Source of the DNA: JAOUEA01 sp963821935
GTDB taxonomy: Bacteria > Actinomycetota > UBA4738 > HRBIN12
Direction: 5' to 3'
NCBI GenBank assembly: GCA_963821935.1
Contig: CAWGFM010000004.1
Span: 620,001-684,000 of the forward strand
DNA length: 64,000 nt
Part shown: positions 24,902 to 31,589 of the stretch, in pieces
Layout: the number at the start of each line of letters is the position of its first letter
How positions within the stretch are numbered: position 1 is the first letter of the stretch
Notes under the pieces: model-generated
The model's input: the letters and a program-made list of their open reading frames with translations, nothing else
Database searches by the model: none
Told to the model about the DNA's origin: nothing
Translations under genes and position numbers: made by a program

Positions 24902-24942
24902 CAACGACCCCCGGGGCCACTTGAGGTCCCAGGGGGTTGTTG
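24902..24942. terminator. Hairpin terminator after the two-helix membrane protein gene
   Basis: CAACGACCCCCGGGGCC and GGTCCCAGGGGGTTGTTG pair almost fully, with two G-U pairs and one bulge, around a 6-nt loop. There is no long T-run. It lies 6 bp after the stop and could also serve the convergent lipoprotein gene. Confidence 0.6.
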
Positions 24943-25055
24943 AACAAGTTCGGAGAGCACCATTCCACACCGGCTGGGATTGCGGGCAATGTGCTGCATC
25001 GGGAAGCCTGGCGGGTCAGACTCCCGCCGACTGGGCCGCACGAGCCCGGCTTGAG

Positions 25056-25595
25056 TCAGGTGGTGATCGGATCCCCCTCCGGCGAGATGACGTACCACAC
25101 ATCGCTCACGCCTTGGCCGTTGGTGTCGCCAGGAGCCTCATCGCCCGCGAAGTAGTAGAGCGGCCAGCCGTTGTAGGTCACCTGCGCCCCGCCGTCGTCT
25201 CGTGCGGTCGTGTCGAGGAGCCTTGCGTCGGTGGGATCCTCATCGTTACCGCTGACCTCGAGCTCGCCCTTTACCAGCAACGCCGGCCAACTCGATGCGC
25301 AGTCGTCGTAGCAGGTGCTCGGTCCCTGGGCGTCAGGCTGAAAGGCGTACAGGGTGTTTCCGCTCCCGTCGGTGAGGATCATACCCAGCGCCGAATCCTC
25401 GCTCTCAAGCTCGGTTCTCCCGGCGGAGGTCGGCGTCTCGGTCGGGGTCGAGGCGGAAGACTCGGTCGCTTCGGCGGTGGGAGACGACGTCGGGGTGGCG
25501 GAACCAGTGGCGGCGTCGCCGTCATTGTTGCTAGAGCAGGCGGCAGACGCCAGGAACAGGACGGACATCACGAGGAACGACCTGCGGATGGACAA
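25056..25595 (-). CDS. Secreted lipoprotein with two COG4315/PF03640-type repeats
   Basis: 179 residues from TTG 25595, preceded by GAAGGAGGG. Signal peptide with lipobox 'LFLASAAC' (Cys about residue 21), then a Ser/Thr/Pro/Glu-rich linker. Two repeats of the 'secreted repeat of unknown function' family follow: 'LTDGSGNTLYAFQPDAQGPS' with 'CYDDCASSWPALLV', and 'QVTYNGWPLYYFAGDEAPGD' ending 'WYVISPEGDPI'. The cysteine pair is typical of the first repeat. Anchored outside the membrane; biochemical role unknown. The frame stays open to 25895, but the lipobox position and ribosome site favour the short form. Confidence 0.8.
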   Translation of the reverse strand: MSIRRSFLVMSVLFLASAACSSNNDGDAATGSATPTSSPTAEATESSASTPTETPTSAGRTELESEDSALGMILTDGSGNTLYAFQPDAQGPSTCYDDCASSWPALLVKGELEVSGNDEDPTDARLLDTTARDDGGAQVTYNGWPLYYFAGDEAPGDTNGQGVSDVWYVISPEGDPITT

Positions 25596-25921
25596 CGTGG
25601 TAACCCTCCTTCGATCGATGCATCTCGACTCTTCCCCTCTGGGCTCGGAAGGTCTACGCATGAGCCCAGACTGGGGTTCGCTGACGCCCCAACGAAACTG
25701 GAGGGCCGTGAGACCAGTTCGTCCCGAGCCATTCCAGGCCGAGACCCCTCCGATCGTGGGCTCTTGCGTACCTGCGACGTTGTCGTGTTTGCTGATGATC
25801 AGCCGACAGCGCGTCTTGTGGGTAGCCGGCTTGCCCATTAGTAAGCTTCGAGCACCAGCTCGACGGCGTTGAGGAGCGGAACGTCCGACCGCCACCGAAG
25901 CCAGCTAGGGAGGCGAGAGCC
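25596..25921. other. Divergent intergenic region between the lipoprotein and flavodoxin genes
   Basis: 326 bp with no gene I can support. It holds the ribosome sites of both flanking genes and an 8-bp perfect inverted repeat (25639-25646 with 25662-25669, CTGGGCTC/GAGCCCAG, 15-nt loop). No confident -35/-10 pair was found. Confidence 0.4.
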
Positions 25922-26416
25922 ATGCGGGTGATGGTCGCGTGCGCGAGCAAGCACGGTTCGACCGAAGGCATCGCGATGGCCATCGCGGAACGGCTCCACC
26001 AGCTCGGACACGACGCCACGGCGGTTCGCGTATCGGACGTGCCGGACCTGAGCGGCACACAGGCGGTCGTGCTGGGGAGCGCGGTCTACGCCGGATCGTG
26101 GATGAAGGACGCGATCGGGTTCGCGGATGCCAACGCCGAGGCCCTCTCCGACATGCCGGTGTGGCTCTTCAGCAGCGGGCCGCTGGGGACGGAGGTCCAC
26201 GACGATGAGGAGCAGCCGCGACAGCTCGCCGAGTTGACCGAGAAGCTCCGGCCCGAGGCTCACCGCATGTTCTTTGGTGCCCTGGATCACAGCAAACTTG
26301 CGTTCAGCGAGCGCATGATGGTGAAGGCTGTCAAGGCACCGGAAGGCGACTTCCGCGACTGGAGCGCCATCAGCGGGTGGGCGGACGAGATCTCCCTAGA
26401 GCTCACCGACCGCTGA
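25922..26416 (+). CDS. Flavodoxin-domain protein (HemG-like)
   Basis: 164 residues. 'VMVACASKHGSTEGIAMAIA' is the FMN phosphate-binding loop (residues 3-22); 'VLGSAVYAGSWMKDA' and 'WLFSSGPLG' are the flavin ring loops of the flavodoxin_5 (HemG-type protoporphyrinogen oxidase) family. Actinobacterial members of this length often sit among dormancy or universal-stress genes and are usually annotated only as flavodoxin. No haem gene is nearby, so the substrate is open. GGGAGG upstream supports the ATG start. The last gene before the capsid remnant. Confidence 0.82.
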   Translation: MRVMVACASKHGSTEGIAMAIAERLHQLGHDATAVRVSDVPDLSGTQAVVLGSAVYAGSWMKDAIGFADANAEALSDMPVWLFSSGPLGTEVHDDEEQPRQLAELTEKLRPEAHRMFFGALDHSKLAFSERMMVKAVKAPEGDFRDWSAISGWADEISLELTDR

Positions 26417-26490
26417 GCCTGTCCGAGAGTGGTCGATCGACGGCTCGACCTCGTCCAGGCCTGGGTCGGGTCTCGAATGTCCACGGTGTC

Positions 26491-26960
26491 TTACGTGGCC
26501 GAGTTCCGATACGCCTTCACGGCGGTCCGGTCACGTCTCGGATCACGTAGTGCTTCGAGAAGTCGCCGAACAGGACCCAGTAGGGGTTCGCGGCCATGGC
26601 AGGCATCGCCGGGTCGGTGATGATCGGCCTGCCCAGGATCGTGTCGGGTGCTCCTGCGGCCAAACCGGGCTGCCACAGGTACTCGACGCTCGAGGCGACG
26701 CCCGTCTTGATCTTTCGGATGGACGCCAGCGTGGCGTCACGCATGAGCCACGTCCCGGCGTTGCGGTATCCCGTCACGATCAAGTGGTAGACGTCGATCA
26801 GGTCATCACCAGTCACCGACAGCGTCTGGCCGGTCGTGCCCGTCTTGCCGATCACCGGCGTCACCGCGACCCCATCGGGCTCGGGGAAGCCGTCGGCGAT
26901 GGGTATGAGCTCGCCGGCGTCGTTGTCCTGCCACGTCGTCCTGCCGCCGCGAACCGAGAT
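26491..26960 (-). pseudogene. Remnant of an HK97-type phage major capsid protein
   Basis: The minus strand encodes 'DDLIDVYHLIVTGYRNAGTW', 'LMRDATLASIRKIKTG', 'YLWQPGLAAGAPDTILGRPI' and 'FGDFSKHYVIRDVTG', the C-terminal half of an HK97-fold capsid protein. The frame then stops at 26517, but another frame ends 'AVKAYRNSAT' at 26491, like the true C-terminus of such proteins, so a piece between is lost and the frame shifted. The N-terminal half is missing or scrambled. No terminase, portal or integrase gene is present. It marks an old prophage or a recombination scar. Confidence 0.65.
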
Positions 26961-27005
26961 GTCATGATGAGCGCCTGGAGTTCGTTGGCGTCCAACTTCT
27001 CGAGT

Positions 27006-27038
27006 GCGCTCAAGGAGCCGAAGGCGGTAGCGCGAACT
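27006..27038. repeat. 33-bp direct repeat, copy 2
   Basis: Same 33-bp sequence as 22727-22759 with two mismatches. It is followed 37 bp later by a third, partial copy, making a short tandem array. Confidence 0.7.
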
Positions 27039-27042
27039 GATT

Positions 27043-27073
27043 GCGCTCAAGGAGCCGAAGGGTGGAGCGCGGA
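27043..27073. repeat. Partial third copy of the repeat, ending by the ispH stop
   Basis: Begins GCGCTCAAGGAGCCGAAGG as copy 2 and then diverges (GTGGAGCGCGGA). The distance between the starts of copies 2 and 3 is 37 bp. It lies just downstream of ispH. Confidence 0.6.
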
Positions 27074-27076
27074 TCG

Positions 27077-28036
27077 TTAGTTGCGCACGCCCACCGGGAG
27101 GGAGAACCGAACCCGTTCCTGGGTGAGGGTCACCTCTTCGACGTTGCCGAACCCGCGCTCACCGAGCCAATCGACCATGCGATGCACGAGCCAGTCGGGC
27201 GCCGACGCCCCCGATGTGAGACCCACGGTGGACGCGCCTTCCAACCACGCAGGGTCCGCGGACGATTCGTCGTCCACCAAGTAGGCGGGCGTGCCGAGCT
27301 CCATCGAGAGCTCCGCGAGGCGATTGGAGTTGGACGAGTTGGCCGAGCCGATCACCAGCACCACGTCGGACGCGGGGGCGATCACTTTCACGGCGTCCTG
27401 CCGATTCTGCGTGGCATAGCAGATGTCGTCGCGTGGCGGCCCCTCGATCTGAGGGAACCGCTCCTTGAGAATCCGCACGATCTCGTTGGTCTCGTCGACG
27501 CTCAGAGTGGTCTGCGTGAGGTAGCTCAGGCTGCCGGGTTCGTCGATCCGTACCGTGCGAGCTTCCTGAGGAGACTGCACCAAGATGGTGCTGTCGGGCG
27601 CCTGTCCACTGGTGCCTTCGACCTCCTCGTGACCCGCATGGCCGATCAGGATGATCGTGCGGCCCTGCGAGGCGAAGCGCCTCGCTTCCACATGGACCTT
27701 GGTCACGAGCGGACAGGTGGCATCGATCACCTGCAGTTGGCGTTCGGCAGAGCGCTCGTACACCGATGGCGCGACCCCGTGCGCCGAGAGCACCACCACC
27801 GCTCCCTCGGGCACCGTCGCTTCCTCCTCCACGAAGATCGCGCCCCTGGATTCGAGGTCGCGGACCACGTGGAGGTTGTGCACGATCTGCTTCCGCACGT
27901 AGACGGGGGCGCCGTGCTTGGCGATCGCGCGCTCGACCGCATCCACGGCGCGCTCCACGCCGGCGCAGTACCCGCGTGGCGCCGCAAGGAGCACGGTGCC
28001 GGTACCGGTACCGGTCGGTGTCTCGATCGTCGCCAT
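27077..28036 (-). CDS. ispH: 4-hydroxy-3-methylbut-2-enyl diphosphate reductase
   Basis: 319 residues from ATG 28036. Last step of the MEP isoprenoid pathway: HMBPP to IPP and DMAPP. The three cysteines that hold the 4Fe-4S cluster are present in 'APRGYCAGVERAVDAVERA', 'QVIDATCPLVTKVH' and 'DDICYATQNRQDAV', with 'SAHGVAP' and 'GSANSSNSNRLAE' also typical. The frame is open to 28258, but homologues start at 'LLAAPRGYC' with a short lead. It is alone on this strand, with its 3' end next to the repeat array. Confidence 0.94.
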   Translation of the reverse strand: MATIETPTGTGTGTVLLAAPRGYCAGVERAVDAVERAIAKHGAPVYVRKQIVHNLHVVRDLESRGAIFVEEEATVPEGAVVVLSAHGVAPSVYERSAERQLQVIDATCPLVTKVHVEARRFASQGRTIILIGHAGHEEVEGTSGQAPDSTILVQSPQEARTVRIDEPGSLSYLTQTTLSVDETNEIVRILKERFPQIEGPPRDDICYATQNRQDAVKVIAPASDVVLVIGSANSSNSNRLAELSMELGTPAYLVDDESSADPAWLEGASTVGLTSGASAPDWLVHRMVDWLGERGFGNVEEVTLTQERVRFSLPVGVRN

Positions 28037-28412
28037 GCCACCATGGTAACGGCGCTCGCCCGACAGGCCGCGTGATGACCTCAAGTCATCGCTCGGTTGT
28101 CGTATGTCGGCCGACTGACCTAGCCTGGTCAGGCACGAGACGGACCGCCCGGTCCAATCATCCCCAGCGCGGCGATGCGCAGCCACCTTCCCAGGGTCGG
28201 CATGCGTATGCCCGCACGCGCTGAGGAGTCGGGACCGCGTTGGTTCGTCGCAGTGCACAGGTCACACGAAGATGCACACCGACCATAGGAGGTGATGTCC
28301 GCACCCACGACCTACCGCGGGGACGATCGGCGCAGCGAGTGAACGGTTCACCGCACGGCCGACCGACCTGAGCGCAACGGCCAGTTCCGCCCGCCGCGGG
28401 GGTGACCCATCC
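28037..28412. other. Divergent intergenic region with a long leader upstream of the transglycosylase gene
   Basis: 376 bp between ispH and the secreted transglycosylase-like gene. It contains a promoter (28097-28126) that would give the rightward gene a leader of about 280 nt, inverted repeats near 28075-28091 and 28115-28132, and a perfect 13-bp palindrome GTGAACGGTTCAC at 28339-28351. No open frame with a good start. I could not match a known riboswitch consensus. Confidence 0.4.
28097..28126 (+). promoter_or_regulatory. Promoter upstream of the transglycosylase-like gene
   Basis: TTGTCG (28097-28102), 18-nt spacer, TAGCCT (28121-28126). The start codon is about 280 nt further on, an unusually long leader for this window, where many genes look leaderless. 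Confidence 0.4.
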
Positions 28413-28859
28413 ATGACGTTCCGTACGCCCACGCGCCGCCGCTTCCCGGCTGCGCTGCTCCTCACGGCTCTGCTGCTGACCGTGCCCGCCGTCTCGGCGG
28501 GCGCAGACCCGCATCCGAGCCAGTACCCGCAAGTTCCTCGCTCGGTCTGCCGGATGGACTGGCAGGAAGGCCCGTGGCACGTCAAGCGGCTCATCCGATG
28601 CGCCACGCAGCGCTGGCGCGTTCCCGGTGGAGCCACCAAGGCGCTCGCCATCGCCGGTCGGGAGTCAGACTTCCGGCCGAAGGCCTACAACTCCTACAGC
28701 GGCGCATCGGGCATCTACCAACACCTGCGCCGATACTGGCCGGGCCGCGCATCTGCGTTCGGCTTCCGGGGTTGGTCGGCCTTCAACGCTCGCGCGAACA
28801 TCATCGTGAGCATCCGCATGGTGCACCGCTTGGGCAGCTGGTGGCCCTGGGGCGGCTAG
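28413..28859 (+). CDS. Secreted lytic-transglycosylase/lysozyme-like protein
   Basis: 148 residues. Signal peptide: 'TPTRRRF' followed by 'PAALLLTALLLTVPAVSAGA', cut near residue 31. The mature part has 'AIAGRESDFRPKAYNSYSGA' with the probable catalytic Glu, then 'SGIYQHLRRYWPGRA' and 'RANIIVSIRMVHRLG', the pattern of short SLT/lysozyme-like domains. It would cleave peptidoglycan outside the membrane. There is no LysM or other wall-binding domain. A GGGGGTGA ribosome site precedes the ATG. Genes of this kind (rpf, SLT, NlpC) in actinobacteria are often controlled by long structured leaders, and this one has such a leader. Confidence 0.75.
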   Translation: MTFRTPTRRRFPAALLLTALLLTVPAVSAGADPHPSQYPQVPRSVCRMDWQEGPWHVKRLIRCATQRWRVPGGATKALAIAGRESDFRPKAYNSYSGASGIYQHLRRYWPGRASAFGFRGWSAFNARANIIVSIRMVHRLGSWWPWGG

Positions 28860-28870
28860 CGCGCGATGAG

Positions 28871-29206
28871 CTAGGCCGAGACGATCGGACCGCCCGGGCG
28901 GGGCAGCCCCAGCACCAAACCCCGCACCTCGTCCTGCGAGGCGGCCACCACGGTGGCCCCGGGCGTGGCCCGGTCGGTCACGATGCGCATCCCCGGGTAG
29001 CGCTCGCTCGCCAGGGTCACGAGCTCGGCGAACGGGCCGAAGGCCACCAATACCTGGGGTCGCTCCGCGTCGATCTGGTCCAACGCGTCCCGCAGCTCGG
29101 TGGCTCCCGGTGCGAGCTCCCATTCGGCGGACACCGTCGCGCGCTTCAGCCCCATCAAGGCATCACGATCGCCGGCGACGCACAGCACGATCAGGGCTCT
29201 GCACAT
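28871..29206 (-). CDS. Small protein of unknown function at the end of the polyphosphate operon
   Basis: 111 residues from ATG 29206. Alternating hydrophobic strands ('RALIVLCVAG', 'PQVLVAFGPFAELV', 'GMRIVTDRA', 'GATVVAASQDEV') suggest a small alpha/beta, Rossmann- or receiver-like fold, but no phospho-acceptor Asp or nucleotide loop is seen. It starts 33 bp after the NUDIX-SixA gene on the same strand and converges with the transglycosylase gene (11-bp gap). No family recognised. Confidence 0.5.
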   Translation of the reverse strand: MCRALIVLCVAGDRDALMGLKRATVSAEWELAPGATELRDALDQIDAERPQVLVAFGPFAELVTLASERYPGMRIVTDRATPGATVVAASQDEVRGLVLGLPRPGGPIVSA

Positions 29207-29238
29207 CGATGGTCACCGGCCCTGCGCCATCGCCGGGA

Positions 29239-30093
29239 TCATCCCGGAGGTGGCAGATAGCGGGCGGTGGTGAACATCCCCCCGTCTCGCTCGAGGAGCC
29301 ACGTCGAGCCCTTCTTCCAGGCGGTCGGGCCCTGCAGGTCGACGCCCCTGGCAGCCAGCTCGGTGACGATGGCAGGGATCACGTCGCCGTGGCTGCACGC
29401 CGCCACGGCTCCACCGGTCGAATGCAGCAGCTCGAGCGCGGACGCCGGAGAGGCGCCTTCAGCGAGCTCGGGCCGCTCCTCCACGCCGACCCTGCGTGCC
29501 AGTGCGAGCGGGCGGACCGACTGCACGCATCGCACCGACGGGCTCGAGAGCACGCGATCGACCTCGAGGTCGGCGAGCAACTCCACCAACTTCTCGGCCT
29601 GCAACCTTCCCTTCTTCGTGAGCGGACGCAGGGCGTCGTCCTCGGTCCAGGTGTCGCGATCTCCGGCCTTGGCGTGGCGCACGAGCGCGATCGGCCGATC
29701 GAAGGCGAGGGCCGCATCGAGCACCGCCCGATCGTGGCCGTAGGTCAGGATCGAGCGGGCTTCGTCAGCGTCGGCCCACCGCAACTCGTCGACCTCGGAG
29801 CCGGGCAGGAACACGCCCTCCAATGGGTGCATCAGCCAATACACGACGACCTTCGGGCGACCGACGTGGTCGGTGTACCGGACGCTCGTGATGACCGGCC
29901 CCATGTCACAGCGGAACCCGGTCTCCTCCAGCACCTCCCGGAGCGCCGTGCTCCGCTCGTCCTCGCCGTCGTCGGCCTTGCCCTTCGGAAGGGTCCAGTC
30001 GTCGTAGCGAGGCCGATGCACGATCGCGAAGCGCACGCCGTCGGTGCCCCGTCGGCGCACGACACCACCCGCTGCCTTGACGAGCGTCCTCAC
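29239..30093 (-). CDS. mutT1: NUDIX hydrolase fused to a SixA-type histidine phosphatase (MutT1-like)
   Basis: 284 residues from GTG 30093, which overlaps the CHAD gene stop as GTGA. Residues 1-130 are a NUDIX domain with a full Nudix box, GX5EX7REUXEEXGU, read as 'GKADDGEDERSTALREVLEE' followed by TGF. Residues 135-284 are a phosphohistidine phosphatase domain opening with 'IALVRHAKAGDR' (RH motif). Mycobacterial MutT1 has this architecture, hydrolyses 8-oxo-dGTP and diadenosine polyphosphates, and lies next to ppk1. Sanitation of nucleotides or dinucleoside polyphosphate turnover is likely; the exact substrate is not shown by the sequence. Confidence 0.88.
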   Translation of the reverse strand: MRTLVKAAGGVVRRRGTDGVRFAIVHRPRYDDWTLPKGKADDGEDERSTALREVLEETGFRCDMGPVITSVRYTDHVGRPKVVVYWLMHPLEGVFLPGSEVDELRWADADEARSILTYGHDRAVLDAALAFDRPIALVRHAKAGDRDTWTEDDALRPLTKKGRLQAEKLVELLADLEVDRVLSSPSVRCVQSVRPLALARRVGVEERPELAEGASPASALELLHSTGGAVAACSHGDVIPAIVTELAARGVDLQGPTAWKKGSTWLLERDGGMFTTARYLPPPG

Positions 30094-31589
30094 CAGAACC
30101 GTCGCTTCGGATCGGACAGATCCGCCCACGCGCGTGGCCACCGTTTGCGGGCCTTGCTCTGCGCTCTTGCCTCTGCCCCCGCCAGCTCACCGGCTGCGAA
30201 CGCTGCACGTGCGGTGGTGCCCACCGCCTGTTCGCGCAGCCAGGCGGTCGCCACGACGGCATCTTGATGCGATCCGAGCACGTCCTGCAAGACGGCAGCT
30301 CGCTTCGCGAACGCTTTCGCTCGCTTGGGGGCGACCGGCAGCAACGCCTCCGAAGCGTAGCGAACCCGTTTGGTCCGGATCCGGGCTTGGTGGACCTCGG
30401 CATCGACCGACGCCGGTCCCAGTGACTGACAGGCAAGCTCCAGGTGGCGCCACGGCCCGGACATCAGCTCGTCGAGGACTTCGCGTGCCCGTCGTTCGCT
30501 GACCTCCTGCAGCAGCGCCGGCGCGGCGGCCGCGGCCACGACCCGGTCCAGCAGCGCCGCGTACCGATCCTCCCGCATCGCCGACAGCAGCTCGGCGCGC
30601 GCTTCCTCACGCTGCACCCGGAGCCGCTCGAGCAGTTTGGGCACCGAACCCGCGTCGCCATCCGGGAGCACCGCGACCTGCTCGCGAAGCCGCTGCCCCA
30701 ACACGTCGAGATCTCGGACCGGCCCCAGCTCGTCCGCGAGCCAACCCAGCTCCCGCCGCAGGTCCGCGTCCCAATCCGGATCGAGCAGCGAGCGGAACGT
30801 GCGCAGATCCGAGCGCAGTCGTCGGGTGGCCACCCGCGCTTGGTGCACACCCTCGGGGTCCTGATCGAGGCGCACGACCGGATCGCTCCGGATCAGGCGC
30901 GCGGCGGAGGCCGAGAGCGCTGCGCTCACCATCTCCTGGACAGAGGCGTCGCGGTCGATGTCGATCGGTCGAGCGTCGGGAGGCTGCGTCGATCGCGGTT
31001 GCAGGGCACGAACGTGCTTGGGCACGGGCGCGGTTGGCTCGGCACCCTCCTTCTGCAGCCTGCCCACGGCCGATCGCAGGACCCGATCGTCGCCGTCGGC
31101 GGCGAGCTCGACCTCGAGCTCTCGGAACCGCGCCACGACCCGCCGTCCGTCCAACACCGACACCTCGTCGTCGACCACCTCGGCGACCCTGGTGTCGGCG
31201 GCATCGATCAGTCCGGTCCGTCGTCGGAGCGTCTGCAGGCGCACGGACAGTGAGACCGGCTCGGATCGCACGAACGCACGCACCAGATCGAGCGCCTGAG
31301 CGGGCGCCTTGCCCGGCCCCGCTTCGAAGACATGCTCCTGCCGCACGATCACGCCGAGGTCGTGGAGCGGACCATCGGGCTGCGGGAGCTTCACCGTCCA
31401 GCCCTCGCCCGTGCGGTAGCGCAGCGACGCTCCCCAGCGCGCGAGCCGCAGGTCGGGGGTGTCGTGGTAGCTGGTCACGAACCGCTGTGCACCATCGTCG
31501 TGCGGACGGATGCCGTCCTCGACATCGGACAGATCGGGAAGTCGGAACATCGGCCCCACGGACAGCTTGACTTCACGCTCGAGGTTCAC
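30090..31589 (-). CDS. CYTH-CHAD domain protein, polyphosphate-associated
   Basis: 499 residues from GTG 31589, overlapping the ppk1 stop as GTGA. The CYTH domain (1-190) opens with 'NLEREVKLS', the ExExK motif that binds triphosphate with metal; 'LRYRTGEGWTVKLP' is another tunnel strand. The CHAD domain (about 225-495) has repeated His/Arg-rich helices such as 'GVHQARVATRRLRSDLRTFR' and 'EVHQARIRTKRVRYASEAL', which bind polyphosphate. The protein probably binds or trims polyphosphate made by Ppk1. Tight coupling on both sides places it inside one polyphosphate operon. Confidence 0.88.
   Translation of the reverse strand: MNLEREVKLSVGPMFRLPDLSDVEDGIRPHDDGAQRFVTSYHDTPDLRLARWGASLRYRTGEGWTVKLPQPDGPLHDLGVIVRQEHVFEAGPGKAPAQALDLVRAFVRSEPVSLSVRLQTLRRRTGLIDAADTRVAEVVDDEVSVLDGRRVVARFRELEVELAADGDDRVLRSAVGRLQKEGAEPTAPVPKHVRALQPRSTQPPDARPIDIDRDASVQEMVSAALSASAARLIRSDPVVRLDQDPEGVHQARVATRRLRSDLRTFRSLLDPDWDADLRRELGWLADELGPVRDLDVLGQRLREQVAVLPDGDAGSVPKLLERLRVQREEARAELLSAMREDRYAALLDRVVAAAAAPALLQEVSERRAREVLDELMSGPWRHLELACQSLGPASVDAEVHQARIRTKRVRYASEALLPVAPKRAKAFAKRAAVLQDVLGSHQDAVVATAWLREQAVGTTARAAFAAGELAGAEARAQSKARKRWPRAWADLSDPKRRFW

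Larger units (their letters stand above)
22727..27073. mobile_element. Accessory patchwork region bounded by a 33-bp direct repeat (possible island)
   Basis: The region between the RAM gene and ispH opens and closes with copies of one 33-bp sequence. It contains two frameshifted HTH gene copies, an HK97 capsid remnant, short membrane and lipoprotein genes, and several gaps over 300 bp, unlike the tightly packed genes on both sides. No integrase, transposase or terminal inverted repeat is visible. It could be a decayed prophage or island, or simply a hot spot with dispersed repeats. Confidence 0.35.

Noticed and set aside
24921..25841. 306-codon open frame on the plus strand
   Set aside because: Antisense to the lipoprotein gene, whose signal peptide, lipobox and repeats are clear.
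26550..27080. 176-codon open frame on the plus strand through the repeat array
   Set aside because: Antisense to the capsid remnant; its C-terminal 'ALKEPKAVART' is just the repeat translated.
28130..28412. c-di-AMP (ydaO) riboswitch upstream of the transglycosylase-like gene
   Set aside because: The gene type and long leader fit, but I could not align the conserved core; kept only as a finding to test.
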